From Verrucomicrobiota bacterium (lineage in GTDB: Bacteria > Verrucomicrobiota > Verrucomicrobiia > Verrucomicrobiales > Verrucomicrobiaceae): 64,000 nucleotides of DNA. The translations under genes were made by a program, and so were the position numbers. The notes below the pieces were generated by a model. The model did no database searches and was not told the DNA's origin. It saw only the letters and a program-made list of their open reading frames with translations. Shown one piece after another: positions 41,261 through 49,858 of the stretch (position 1 is the stretch's first letter; the number at the start of each line of letters is the position of its first letter). Location of the stretch: contig JAFLEI010000005.1 of NCBI GenBank assembly GCA_017301975.1, positions 1-64,000 on the forward strand. The letters run 5' to 3'.

Positions 41261-42355
41261 ATGCCCTCAGATATCAAAATACCCGCACTCGGCGAATCCG
41301 TCGCCGGTGGTCAGATCGCCAAATGGCACTTCAAAGAAGGAGACCTCGTCAAGACTGGCGACATCCTGCTGACTCTTGAAACCGACAAGGTCGCCGCTGA
41401 AGTCACTGCTGAAAGCAGCGGTGCGCTGCACATCGGCAAACAGGCCGGAGAAGATGTCGAGGTGGGCGCCGTGGTGGGCCAGATCGACGAAAACGCGGCA
41501 GCACCTGCGCCGAAGGCCGAGGCACCGAAGCCAGCGCCTGCTGCTGCTCCCGCCCCTGCGGCGAAGACGGAAGAGAAACCGGCGAACGTGACCGAATTCA
41601 AAGTGGTGCCGAAGCCGGAACCTGCACCTGCGCCGGTGGCCAAGGCTGCACCGGAAGGCCGTATCACGCGCAAGAAGATGAGCCCGCTGCGCAAGAAGAT
41701 CGCGGATCAGCTTGTCAGTGCGCAGCGCACGGCGGCAATTCTCACGACGTTCAATGAATGCGACATGAGCAATGTGATGGCGCTGCGTTCGAAGCTGCAG
41801 GACAGCTTTGTGGCGAAGAACGGCGTGAAGCTCGGCTTCATGAGCTTCTTCATCAAGGCGGTGGTGGAAGCCCTCAAGGCGGTGCCGCAGGTCAATGTGC
41901 GTGTCGAAGGAGACGAAATCGTGCAGAACCACTTCTTTGACATCGGTGTGGCCGTGGGTACGGAGCGCGGGCTGATCGTGCCGGTGCTGCGTGATGCAGA
42001 CCAGAAGAGCTTTGCGGAGCTGGAGAAGGACATTCTCGGCTACGCGGCCAAGGCCAAGGAAGGCAAGATTCAGGTCAGTGATCTGACCGGTGGAGTTTTC
42101 ACCATTTCCAACGGGGGTGTTTACGGGTCCCTGCTCAGCACGCCGATCATCAATCCGCCGCAAAGCGCGATCCTGGGCATGCACAGCATTCAGCAGCGGC
42201 CGGTGGCCGTTGATGGACAGGTGGTGATCCGTCCGATGATGTACCTTGCGCTGAGCTATGATCACCGCGTGGTGGATGGCAAGGAAGCGGTGTCGTTCTT
42301 GATTTGGATTAAAGACTGCATCGAAAACCCGGCCAGAATGCTGGTGGGAGCGTAA
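41261..42355 (+). CDS. sucB: dihydrolipoyllysine-residue succinyltransferase (E2) without evident E3-binding domain
   Basis: A 364-residue E2 subunit. Residues 1-78 are a lipoyl domain with the lipoylation lysine at Lys43 ([10 protein letters not shown]). An Ala/Pro-rich flexible linker (79-132) leads directly to the catalytic domain, which starts at about 133 ([18 protein letters not shown]). The acetyltransferase end has [13 protein letters not shown], with the catalytic His335 and Asp339. Typical SucB is about 400 residues and has a 35-residue peripheral-subunit-binding domain between linker and catalytic core; no such region is seen. Overall it lines up with a succinyl- rather than acetyl-transferring E2 because it directly follows sucA. 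Confidence 0.93.
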   Translation: MPSDIKIPALGESVAGGQIAKWHFKEGDLVKTGDILLTLETDKVAAEVTAESSGALHIGKQAGEDVEVGAVVGQIDENAAAPAPKAEAPKPAPAAAPAPAAKTEEKPANVTEFKVVPKPEPAPAPVAKAAPEGRITRKKMSPLRKKIADQLVSAQRTAAILTTFNECDMSNVMALRSKLQDSFVAKNGVKLGFMSFFIKAVVEALKAVPQVNVRVEGDEIVQNHFFDIGVAVGTERGLIVPVLRDADQKSFAELEKDILGYAAKAKEGKIQVSDLTGGVFTISNGGVYGSLLSTPIINPPQSAILGMHSIQQRPVAVDGQVVIRPMMYLALSYDHRVVDGKEAVSFLIWIKDCIENPARMLVGA

Positions 42356-42430
42356 TTCAAGGAGAGTGCAGATTTTTGCTGAACAAAGCGGCTGCCATGC
42401 GTTCTCATCTTCAGAGTGAAGTTGTATTAA

Positions 42431-43330
42431 ATGGCGTTTGAGACCCCCAGTCCGATTCCAATGCCGGAGGCGCATGCGCCGAAAGGGTGGGGTGTGTGGC
42501 TGCGGAACAAGTTCCTTGCGGGACTGGCGCTGGCGCTGCCGCTGATCATCACGTTTTGGATCCTGTTCTTCGTCTATGATCTGCTGCACGCCTGGAGCAA
42601 GCCGGTGCTGGCGCAGGTGGTGAACCTGGTCAACGAGTTCTCCGAAGAGCCGTTGCTGGACATCGGGAATCCGAATCTGGACAGCCTGACCAACTTCATC
42701 GGCTTCCTGTTTTCGGTGCTGGCGATTCTGGGTCTTGGCTTCATGGCCACCAACGTGATCGGCGTGCACATCGTCACGGCGGTGGACAAGCTGCTGCTGC
42801 GCATTCCGCTGGTCGCGGTCATTTACAAACCTCTGAAGCAGGTGATCGATGCCTTCCGCAGCCTGGGGGGCGGGTCGAAGCAGAATTTCAAGCGGGTGGT
42901 GTACATCGACTACCCTGTCCCCGGCATGCGCATGATCGGCTTTGCCACGGGCCAGTATTGTGACCCGCAGACAGGCAAGGCGATGACCTGCGTGCTGCTG
43001 CCGACCGCGCCGAGTCCGATGACGGGCTTTCTTCTGGTGGTGGATTCAGACAAAATCACGGATGCGCCGATCACGATTGAAGAGGCGATGAAGATGATCA
43101 TCTCCGGCGGGCTGGTTTCCCCGCTCAACTCCGTGGCGCCGCTGAATCAAAAGCCGCCGGCGGCATCCCTGCCAGAGCAATTGCCGGTGCCAGAACCTGA
43201 GTTCGAACTGCCAGCGGGCCTGCCGCGTGCGGAGGATTTTGATGCCGGGGATACCGAAATTCTGGCGCAATCCATGGACATCAAGAGTGGAAAACGCTGG
43301 CTGCGCGCCCTGCCCTGGAAGAAACGCTGA
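42431..43330 (+). CDS. DUF502 membrane protein
   Basis: A 299-residue protein of the DUF502 family. Two membrane helices (FLAGLALALPLIITFWILFFVYD and FLFSVLAILGLGFMA) enclose a loop. GVHIVTAVDKLLLRIPLVAVIYKPLKQVIDAF follows, then FKRVVYIDYPVPGMRMIGF, TCVLLPTAPSPMTGFLLVV and EEAMKMIISGG, which are family landmarks. The function is unknown. The C-terminal 80 residues are a charged, Pro-rich tail. It is 75 bp after sucB and 4 bp from the Nudix gene, and is probably in one transcript with the latter. Confidence 0.88.
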   Translation: MAFETPSPIPMPEAHAPKGWGVWLRNKFLAGLALALPLIITFWILFFVYDLLHAWSKPVLAQVVNLVNEFSEEPLLDIGNPNLDSLTNFIGFLFSVLAILGLGFMATNVIGVHIVTAVDKLLLRIPLVAVIYKPLKQVIDAFRSLGGGSKQNFKRVVYIDYPVPGMRMIGFATGQYCDPQTGKAMTCVLLPTAPSPMTGFLLVVDSDKITDAPITIEEAMKMIISGGLVSPLNSVAPLNQKPPAASLPEQLPVPEPEFELPAGLPRAEDFDAGDTEILAQSMDIKSGKRWLRALPWKKR

Positions 43331-43334
43331 GTTC

Positions 43335-43823
43335 ATGGAGATCACCGACTGGAAATCCTGGCAGCCGGGCGTTCGTGCGACACTGATGTTCATCATTGAC
43401 GAGGCGAAACGAGAAGTGTTGCTCATTCGCAAAAAGCGCGGCCTTGGTGCCGGGAAGATCAATGGTCCGGGTGGAAAGATCGATCCGGGTGAAACTTCTT
43501 TGCAATGCGCGGTGCGTGAGACGCAGGAGGAGCTGGGTGTCACGGCGCTGAATCCCGTCCACCATGGTGAGCTTTGGTTTCAGTTCGTGGACGGTCTGTG
43601 CATGCACGTGGACGTCTTTGTCGCGACCGAGCATGAGGGGGAGGCGGTGGAAACGCCTGAAGCCGTGCCGCTGTGGACCTCGCTGGATGCGCTGCCCTTT
43701 GATGAAATGTGGGCGGATGACATCCACTGGCTGGCGCAGACCTTGGTGGAACGCCGGAGGTTCATGGGGCGGTTTGCCTTTGATGACGACACGATGCTGT
43801 CGCATGAAGTGAAGTGGCTGTGA
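43335..43823 (+). CDS. Nudix hydrolase, MutT/MTH1-like
   Basis: A 162-residue pyrophosphohydrolase. The Nudix box is complete (GKIDPGETSLQCAVRETQEELGV, positions about 49-71). The flanking residues, LLIRKKRGLGAGKINGPGG and ELWFQFVDG, are like MTH1-type 8-oxo-dGTP diphosphatases, which remove oxidised nucleotides. The ATG at 43335 begins right after the DUF502 stop. Substrate is inferred from the general family only. Confidence 0.85.
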   Translation: MEITDWKSWQPGVRATLMFIIDEAKREVLLIRKKRGLGAGKINGPGGKIDPGETSLQCAVRETQEELGVTALNPVHHGELWFQFVDGLCMHVDVFVATEHEGEAVETPEAVPLWTSLDALPFDEMWADDIHWLAQTLVERRRFMGRFAFDDDTMLSHEVKWL

Positions 43824-43867
43824 TTTTTTGATTCCAGAGCGGGGACGATCATGGCTATCATTGCGAC

Positions 43868-45313
43868 ATGAAATGCCTTTTGCTTCTGTGCGGTGTTGTT
43901 GGAGTCTCACTGGCCTGCATGGCCGCCCCTGCTGAGCCGCCGAACATCGTGCTGGTGATGGCGGATGACCAAGGCTGGGGAGACATGGGCTACAACGGGC
44001 ACCCGCATTTGAGGACGCCGAATTTTGACGCCTTGGCGAAGGAGGGAATCCGATTTGACGAATTTCATGCGGCAGCGCCGGTGTGCTCTCCCACGCGCGG
44101 CAGCGTGATGACGGGGCGCACGCCGAACCGGTATGGCTGCTTTTCCTGGGGACATTCGCTGCGTCCTCAGGAGATCACGATTCCGGAGGCGCTGAAAACG
44201 GCCGGGTATGCGACCGGCCACTTTGGCAAATGGCATCTGGGCTCGGTACAGAAGGCCAGCCCCGTGAGCCCCGGGGCCAGCGGATTCGATGAGTGGGTTT
44301 CAGCGCCCAATTTTTTCGATCTTGATCCAGTGCTGAGTGTGCAGGGCAAGGCTGTTCAGTTCCAGGGGGACAGTTCAGACATCACGGTGGAAGAAGCACT
44401 GAAGTTCATCCGGGGCTGTGCCGCCAAGAAGCAGCGATTTTTGGCGGTGGTGTGGTTTGGCTCGCCTCATGCGCCACACCAAGCGCTGGAGACCGACCGG
44501 GCTACCTATGCAGGGCTGACCAAGGAGGAGCAGAATTTCTGTGGCGAGATCAGCGCGATGGACCGTGCGTTTGGCAGGCTGAGGGCGGAACTGCGGGACC
44601 TTGATCTGCGCGAGAACACTCTCTTATGGTACTGCAGCGACAATGGTGCGCTGCCGAAGGTGGGTTCCACCGGCGGCCGCCGGGGATTTAAAGGGCAGGT
44701 TTATGAAGGTGGGCTGGCAGTACCGGCTTTGATGGAATGGCCCGCTGTGTTTCACGAACCCAAGGTGATCAAGGTGCCCTGCGTGACTTCGGACATCTAC
44801 CCCACGGTGCTGGAGATCGCAGGCGTGAGCATGGAAAAGCAGCCGCCGCTGGATGGCATCGACATCATGCCGTTGCTGACGGGGCAGGAGCAGAAGCGTA
44901 CGAAGCCCATTGGATTTTGGGATTCGGGCCGCAAAGGCATTGGCACGCCGTCCAAAGTCTGGATGGACGAGCTGCTCGCCGCCCAGACGAAAGGGGAGGA
45001 GCCTGCCGACCCTGCGCGCTTGCTCCCAGATGCGGCAGTCATTGGTGAACCCGTTTCGCTGACTGAGTTCCCGGGGCATGCGGCCTGGCTGGACTGGCCG
45101 TGGAAGCTTCATCGGGTCGAAAACAAAAAAACTCATGAGGTGGCGTGGGAGCTGTACAATCTCGTCAGAGATCCGGATGAGAGCACGGTCCTGCTGGCTG
45201 AGCAGCCGGAGCGGGTGCCGGAAATGCAAAAAAATCTCGAAGACTGGCTGGAGAGCGTGGCGCGGAGCCTGAATGGGGAGGATTATGCGGATGGCAAAGC
45301 CGAGAAGAAGTGA
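43868..45313 (+). CDS. secreted sulfatase
   Basis: A 481-residue exported sulfatase with signal peptide (about 1-20, LLLLCGVVGVSLACMAA). The metal-binding start is MADDQGWGDM (Asp33/34). The sulfatase signature CSPTR lies at 73-77, so Cys73 should be converted to formylglycine. HFGKWHLGS and the YCSDNGALPKVGSTGGRRG segment complete the active site. These enzymes release sulfate from sulfated sugars or steroids; many Verrucomicrobia carry dozens for algal polysaccharides. The maturation enzyme is not in the window: the two FGE-fold proteins elsewhere seem to lack the needed cysteines. Confidence 0.92.
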   Translation: MKCLLLLCGVVGVSLACMAAPAEPPNIVLVMADDQGWGDMGYNGHPHLRTPNFDALAKEGIRFDEFHAAAPVCSPTRGSVMTGRTPNRYGCFSWGHSLRPQEITIPEALKTAGYATGHFGKWHLGSVQKASPVSPGASGFDEWVSAPNFFDLDPVLSVQGKAVQFQGDSSDITVEEALKFIRGCAAKKQRFLAVVWFGSPHAPHQALETDRATYAGLTKEEQNFCGEISAMDRAFGRLRAELRDLDLRENTLLWYCSDNGALPKVGSTGGRRGFKGQVYEGGLAVPALMEWPAVFHEPKVIKVPCVTSDIYPTVLEIAGVSMEKQPPLDGIDIMPLLTGQEQKRTKPIGFWDSGRKGIGTPSKVWMDELLAAQTKGEEPADPARLLPDAAVIGEPVSLTEFPGHAAWLDWPWKLHRVENKKTHEVAWELYNLVRDPDESTVLLAEQPERVPEMQKNLEDWLESVARSLNGEDYADGKAEKK

Positions 45314-45334
45314 GCGACGGCGCAGAGGCCTTCG

Positions 45335-45366
45335 AAGCCCCTGCCTGCAAGGGGGGATGGGGGCTT
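45335..45366 (+). terminator. possible terminator hairpin after the sulfatase gene
   Basis: AAGCCCC at 45335-45341 pairs perfectly with GGGGCTT at 45360-45366, with an inner CCCCT/AGGGG alternative at 45338-45354. A T-run (CCTTTTT) follows some 13 bases later, not directly, so termination is uncertain. Confidence 0.3.
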
Positions 45367-45521
45367 GGTGCGGAAAGTCCTTTTTACTAGCCACTTGCCA
45401 GGTCCTTATTGAGTGCTAATTAGTGGGCGGAGTTGAAAAGTGATTTCAGCGAAAGTCTAGGATTTCAAGGTTGTTCGGGATTCTAGAATTTCAAAAAATT
45501 GCTCTAAATTCTAAAAATATC

Positions 45522-45551
45522 TTGCGGCAGTAGGATGTTTCGTGTTACTAT
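45522..45551 (+). promoter_or_regulatory. candidate promoter for tRNA-Gly
   Basis: TTGCGG (45522-45527) and TACTAT (45546-45551) with an 18-bp spacer sit 10 bp before the tRNA. The 130 bp upstream are strikingly AT-rich for this genome and include the 8-bp inverted repeat TAGAATTT/AAATTCTA (45484-45491 and 45506-45513), possibly an UP-type element. Confidence 0.45.
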
Positions 45552-45561
45552 AACTTCAATT

Positions 45562-45632
45562 GCGGGTATAGCTTAGTGGTAAAGTTCCAGCCTTCCACGC
45601 TGGCCATGTGGGTTCGATTCCCACTACCCGCT
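45562..45632 (+). tRNA. tRNA-Gly (anticodon TCC)
   Basis: A 71-base cloverleaf. The acceptor GCGGGTA pairs with TACCCGC. The anticodon stem CCAGC/GCTGG encloses CTTCCAC, giving anticodon TCC. The T stem is GTGGG/CCCAC with loop TTCGATT. The discriminator base is T; CCA is not encoded. Confidence 0.95.
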
Positions 45633-45677
45633 CTGAGGACACGAAAACATCTGTACATTTTACTTTAACTGCCGCTT

Positions 45678-46253
45678 ATGAAATCTGTCCCTATTTCTCG
45701 CATTGCGGGTATTTCTGCGTGCGTTTTCCTGCTTGCTGGCACAATCGTCAAAGCTCAGGCACCTGCGAGCTGCACGGAGATCTCCAACGATGTGCGGGTG
45801 GCCGTTGAAAAGGATCCCTCCAAGGTTCTGATGGTTGTGGAAGATGCACTGGTCATTAATGAAGGCTGTGCGGCCGACATTGTGAAAACCGCGATCATTG
45901 CCTCCAAGGCAGATCCAGCCTTGGCGGCTCAGATTGTGCAAACAGGAGTGGCCGTGGCACCCAAGATGGCAGGGGTCATCAACGACGCCGCTGTTTCTGT
46001 GGTTCCCGGTCTTGCCGTTGCAGCGCCTGCGGCCGAAATCGAACGGCCGATCATGGCTTCTGCCAAGAATCCCATTGTTGTGGATAAGAATCCCATTGTT
46101 GTGGACAAGAATCCCGTCGTCCCTCCATCCACGCCCGATTTCTATATTCCATCGAGCATTCGTGGAGTGTTTCTGCTCATGCCGCCCATTTCGGGCCCGC
46201 TGCCGCCCCGGATCATCACCACTCCGGTGTCTCCATCCAGCTCGATTCCGTAA
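45678..46253 (+). CDS. secreted repeat protein of an exopolysaccharide-type locus
   Basis: A 191-residue exported protein. Signal peptide (ISACVFLLAGTIVKAQ), then an Ala/Val-rich helical domain (TEISNDVRVAVEKDPSKVL, GCAADIVKTAIIA) to about 115. A 7-residue tandem repeat (KNPIVVD, about 2.7 copies at 130-148) follows, then a Pro-rich end. The repeat is also exact at the DNA level: a 21-bp unit from 46065 to about 46121. No family recognised. It is first in a set with an outer-membrane barrel, Wzc- and Wza-type proteins, so a role in surface polysaccharide assembly is a guess from context. A hairpin spans its stop codon. Confidence 0.6.
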   Translation: MKSVPISRIAGISACVFLLAGTIVKAQAPASCTEISNDVRVAVEKDPSKVLMVVEDALVINEGCAADIVKTAIIASKADPALAAQIVQTGVAVAPKMAGVINDAAVSVVPGLAVAAPAAEIERPIMASAKNPIVVDKNPIVVDKNPVVPPSTPDFYIPSSIRGVFLLMPPISGPLPPRIITTPVSPSSSIP

Positions 46254-46265
46254 TCTTTCGGAATC
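46244..46265 (+). terminator. hairpin over the stop codon of the repeat protein gene
   Basis: GATTCCG (46244-46250) and CGGAATC (46259-46265) form a perfect 7-bp inverted repeat with an 8-nt loop that starts with the TAA stop. No T-run follows. It may lower downstream transcription or protect mRNA rather than terminate fully. Confidence 0.4.
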
Positions 46266-46317
46266 TCTCCAAGGCGGCTCATCCCCACACTGAATTTCGA
46301 AATCTTTCCTGACTTTC

Positions 46318-47520
46318 ATGCGCTCCAAACTGGCAATGCTTATCCTGGCAGTCGCTGTGCTCAGCCCAGCGGCGTTGCGTGCGCAGGGGCTGGTGGCGAT
46401 CCAGAACTACTCGGCGGATTTTAGGACCGAGGAACCGCTGACGTTTTCTATCACCGGCAACACGGGTTATGACAGTCTCAAATACAAGGTGCCATCCTCG
46501 TCGTTGAGCGACATTGATTCCTGGTACGCGCAGGCGGGTGCAGGGGCGTCCTACACGCACATGGACCAGACGACGCCGTACAGCTTCAGCCTTGAAGGCA
46601 GTGTTCTTGAATACGTCAACGGAGTGCCGGTGTATGGCAGCACCTTTTACAACGGCAGGGCGACCTTCAATTTTGAGCACCAGTTCTCCGAGCGCCTGAA
46701 GATCAGCAACAATTTCTATGTCACCTACGGGACCAATCCCAACAGCGCCTTTGGCTACGGTGCCACCAGCGCGCTGTGGAACGGGCAGTTTCTGTACGGC
46801 TACAACAATTTCAATGTCAGCTACGCGTGGACTCCACGGTTTTCGACCACGAGCTCCTACACGTTCGACGGCATCGCCTACGAGCAGTCTGCGGTGGCCA
46901 CGTCCCAAGACCGCTACTCGCATCTGCTCGCCCAGCAGTTCGCGTACAAAGTCACTCAGCGCACGAGCCTGACGGCAGAGTATCGCTACCGCATGACGGA
47001 CTACACCAAGAGCCCGTTTCAAAACTACCATTCCCATTTCGCGCTTGTTGGAGTCGATCATGCGTGGAGCGAGAACATGTCCACCTCCGTGCGAGGTGGT
47101 GCGGAGCTTTTCGAAAACGGCCGTGGGCGGCAGACGAAGCCTTACGCCGAGGGAGCGCTCAACTATGCGGTGGCCAAGCAGACACAGCTTCGCTGGTTTG
47201 CGATGCTGGGTTTCAATGGGGCGCTGCTGGGCAACTACAGCAGCAGCTACGGGGTGAACACCGGCGTGCAGCTCAATCATCAGGTCAGCAAACGGTTCAG
47301 CGTAAACGGCGGAGTGAGCTATGCGCACTCGGTGCTTTCAGGAGGAACGATTCCGGATCAGACGCAGGACTCGGTCTTCCTCAATGCAGGGATCGGCTAT
47401 CAGCTGATGGACAACGTCAATCTGAACGCCAACTACTCCTTCTCCACGCAGCTCTCCAACAACGCCTTGGTTGAATTCAATCGCAACCGGGTCTCCCTGG
47501 GAGCCACGGCCACCTTTTAG
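46318..47520 (+). CDS. outer-membrane beta-barrel protein
   Basis: A 400-residue protein. Signal peptide (about 1-22, LAMLILAVAVLSPAALRAQG). The rest is an alternating aromatic/polar chain with many strands such as YSFSLEGSVLEYVN, FNVSYAWTPRFSTTSSYTF, TSLTAEYRYRMTDY and VNLNANYSFST, ending in RVSLGATATF with a C-terminal Phe, the mark of a barrel protein inserted by the BAM machinery. It resembles outer-membrane proteins found next to Wza/Wzc in Verrucomicrobia polysaccharide loci. It could be an alternative export pore or a capsule anchor. Confidence 0.75.
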   Translation: MRSKLAMLILAVAVLSPAALRAQGLVAIQNYSADFRTEEPLTFSITGNTGYDSLKYKVPSSSLSDIDSWYAQAGAGASYTHMDQTTPYSFSLEGSVLEYVNGVPVYGSTFYNGRATFNFEHQFSERLKISNNFYVTYGTNPNSAFGYGATSALWNGQFLYGYNNFNVSYAWTPRFSTTSSYTFDGIAYEQSAVATSQDRYSHLLAQQFAYKVTQRTSLTAEYRYRMTDYTKSPFQNYHSHFALVGVDHAWSENMSTSVRGGAELFENGRGRQTKPYAEGALNYAVAKQTQLRWFAMLGFNGALLGNYSSSYGVNTGVQLNHQVSKRFSVNGGVSYAHSVLSGGTIPDQTQDSVFLNAGIGYQLMDNVNLNANYSFSTQLSNNALVEFNRNRVSLGATATF

Positions 47521-47542
47521 TCCCGACAGCCAGAACAACAAT

Positions 47543-47586
47543 CCGCCGGCGGGCAGATTCGGACATCACGAATCTCCCGCTGGCGG
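47543..47586 (+). promoter_or_regulatory. strong hairpin between the barrel and kinase genes
   Basis: The left arm at 47543-47561 and right arm at 47569-47586 pair over about 18 bp with one bulged C and one mismatch; loop GACATCA. The stem is GC-rich at the base (CCGCC/GGCGG, then GCGGG/CCCGC) and AT-richer at the top (AGATTCG/CGAATCT). Only a weak run of T follows (CATTTC), so it may be a processing or attenuation element within an operon. Confidence 0.5.
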
Positions 47587-47637
47587 CATTTCAAGGTCAA
47601 TTTCTTAACCTCTCCCGAATATCAAACCTGAGCAGTC

Positions 47638-49836
47638 ATGAACGAGTCCGGCACCGAACTGCAAAAGCATGCGATGGACACCTGGCAGGTGGTGAAGAAT
47701 CGCTTTGGGCTGATCTCGCTTTCGTTCATCCTCATCTTTGCGGCGGCGGCGGTGCTGACCTACATCATGCCGCGCAAGTATCGCGGGCATGTCGAAATGA
47801 CCATTGAGCGCATCACGCAGGACATCAATGTGTTTGACCGCAATCGCAGTGACGGGCTTGCCTTCACGCAGGAGTACATCAAAACGCAGTTTGAGACGAT
47901 CACCAAGCCGACCACGCTTTATCCGGTGATCGAAAAACTCGAGCTGACCAAGAAGTGGGAGCTGCCCACGCGTCAGGCGGCGCTGGCGAGGCTGCGCTCC
48001 AATCTGGACACCCAGTCGATGCTGCGATCCGATTTCGTCACCATTGATTACTACGACCAGGATTCACAGCTTGCGGCGACCATCGCGAATGAAGTGGCCA
48101 AGAGCTACATGCAGCAGCGCAACAACATCGAGAGCGGCAAGAAGCAGAAAGCGCTCGACGTGCTGCAGCAGCAGATTTCTGATCAGGAGTCGCTCCGCAG
48201 CCAGGCGCAAGTGCGCGCCCAGGAGGCCAGGCGCAAAGCCGGCATTGTGGGTGACTGGATTGTGGGCGGCGGCAGCTCGCTGAATCCCGGAGGTGAAATG
48301 CGCAGTGAAAAGGACTCGATGGTGATCTCGCGCGAGCAGGCCCTGATGATCGCGGATCAGGAAATTCTGACACTGCAGTCTGAGATCGACCAGGTGAGCA
48401 AGCTGACTCCCGACCAACTCATTGATCAGGCCTCCGGGCTGAAACTGGAGAATCAAAACATCACTGCGATCACCATGAAACTGCAGGACCTGAAGGTCGC
48501 GCGTGAAGGACTGGTCAATGAAGGTCGCGGACGGCTGCATCCGCAGGTGCTGAGTGTGGACAGCCAGATGGCCGAGTATCAATCGCTCATTCTGGGGGCG
48601 GCCAAGGCGCATGTGGCAGGCCTGCAAAACCGGCTCGATGCATCAAGGAAAAAACGTGAGTCCCTCAAGGAGTACAACGAGGACGCCAAGCAGGAGCTGC
48701 AGAACATGCAGAGCCTCTACACGGAGTACAAGACGGCCAAGGACGAGGTCACGTATCTGGAGGATCTGCTGGTCAAAATGCGCTCACGTTTCTTCGAGGA
48801 GAAAGCGGGCATTGAGCTGGTGAAATCACCGGCCACGATCTACTCGGAAGCGGAACCGGAAAGCAAGCCTGCGAAACCCAACGTGCCGCTGCATCTCGCG
48901 CTCGGTGGTGTGCTGGGGCTCATGTTCGGCCTGGGGCTGGCCTTCTTCCTTGAATACATGGACACGACGGTGAAGAGCCTCGATGACGTGGAGCGCTACC
49001 TCGGCGTGCCCGTGCTGGCGGTGGTGCCGAAGAATGTCGGCGTGCTGCATCGGTCCAGCGGGTTCAATCCTGACGCTGAGGCCTACCGCATCCTGCGCAC
49101 GAACATTGAATTCAACCGCAAAACGCCGGACGCCAACTGCCTCAGTGTCGTGAGCGGCGGGGCCGGAGAGGGGAAATCCACGACCATGGTGAACCTCGCC
49201 TATGTATGCGCGCAGGGCGGTTACAACGTGCTGCTCATCGATGCGGATCTGCGCCGGCCGAGCCTGCACACGCATTTCGATGTGAGCCATGCCACGGGGC
49301 TGACCAACTACCTCACCACGGACATCCGGCTGGAAGATGTGGTGCTGCGCACGCAGGTGGAGAATCTCTTTTTCCTGCCCAGCGGCCTGCTGCCGGCGGA
49401 CAGCGCGGGACTGCTCAATTCGCAGCGCATGGTGGATCTCATTGCTGAAGTCAAAAGCCGCTTTGACCTCGTCCTGATCGACTCACCGCCCATCCTTGGG
49501 GTGAGTGACGCCTCGGTGCTCGCCAATCTGGCGGACATGACGATGATCGTGGTGCAGCACCGCAAGCTGCCGCGGCACATGCTCCTGCGTGTGAAGCAGA
49601 GCGTGGAAAACGTCGGCGGCAAGGTGGTGGGGGTGGTCCTCAACAACGTTGATCTGCGCAGCGATGCGCAGTATCAGTACTACACCAGCTACTACACTTA
49701 CTACTCGCCAACGAACTCGCCGAACGGTGGGGCGGGAGGCAAGTCCCGCCGCCGCAAGATCAAGGCCGAAACGACCGCCACCGCGCTGGGAGGCTCCCAG
49801 TCCGTGTCGCGATTGGATGGCGACGATGTCTTTTAA
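47638..49836 (+). CDS. Wzc-type polysaccharide co-polymerase and tyrosine kinase
   Basis: A 732-residue inner-membrane protein. A chain-length determinant domain lies between membrane helices at about 22-42 (SFILIFAAAAVLTYIM) and about 416-440 (LALGGVLGLMFGLGLAFFLEY). It includes a long periplasmic coiled coil (about 160-400). The cytoplasmic kinase has Walker A (GGAGEGKST, Lys513), Walker A' (LLIDADLRRP) and Walker B (LVLIDSPPILG). The C-terminus holds a tyrosine cluster: seven Tyr between 679 and 689, the autophosphorylation site in BY-kinases. Such proteins set chain length and gate export of capsule or exopolysaccharide. The Wza-type gene follows after 22 bp. Confidence 0.93.
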   Translation: MNESGTELQKHAMDTWQVVKNRFGLISLSFILIFAAAAVLTYIMPRKYRGHVEMTIERITQDINVFDRNRSDGLAFTQEYIKTQFETITKPTTLYPVIEKLELTKKWELPTRQAALARLRSNLDTQSMLRSDFVTIDYYDQDSQLAATIANEVAKSYMQQRNNIESGKKQKALDVLQQQISDQESLRSQAQVRAQEARRKAGIVGDWIVGGGSSLNPGGEMRSEKDSMVISREQALMIADQEILTLQSEIDQVSKLTPDQLIDQASGLKLENQNITAITMKLQDLKVAREGLVNEGRGRLHPQVLSVDSQMAEYQSLILGAAKAHVAGLQNRLDASRKKRESLKEYNEDAKQELQNMQSLYTEYKTAKDEVTYLEDLLVKMRSRFFEEKAGIELVKSPATIYSEAEPESKPAKPNVPLHLALGGVLGLMFGLGLAFFLEYMDTTVKSLDDVERYLGVPVLAVVPKNVGVLHRSSGFNPDAEAYRILRTNIEFNRKTPDANCLSVVSGGAGEGKSTTMVNLAYVCAQGGYNVLLIDADLRRPSLHTHFDVSHATGLTNYLTTDIRLEDVVLRTQVENLFFLPSGLLPADSAGLLNSQRMVDLIAEVKSRFDLVLIDSPPILGVSDASVLANLADMTMIVVQHRKLPRHMLLRVKQSVENVGGKVVGVVLNNVDLRSDAQYQYYTSYYTYYSPTNSPNGGAGGKSRRRKIKAETTATALGGSQSVSRLDGDDVF

Positions 49837-49858
49837 CTTCCCCTGAATCACCAGCCTC

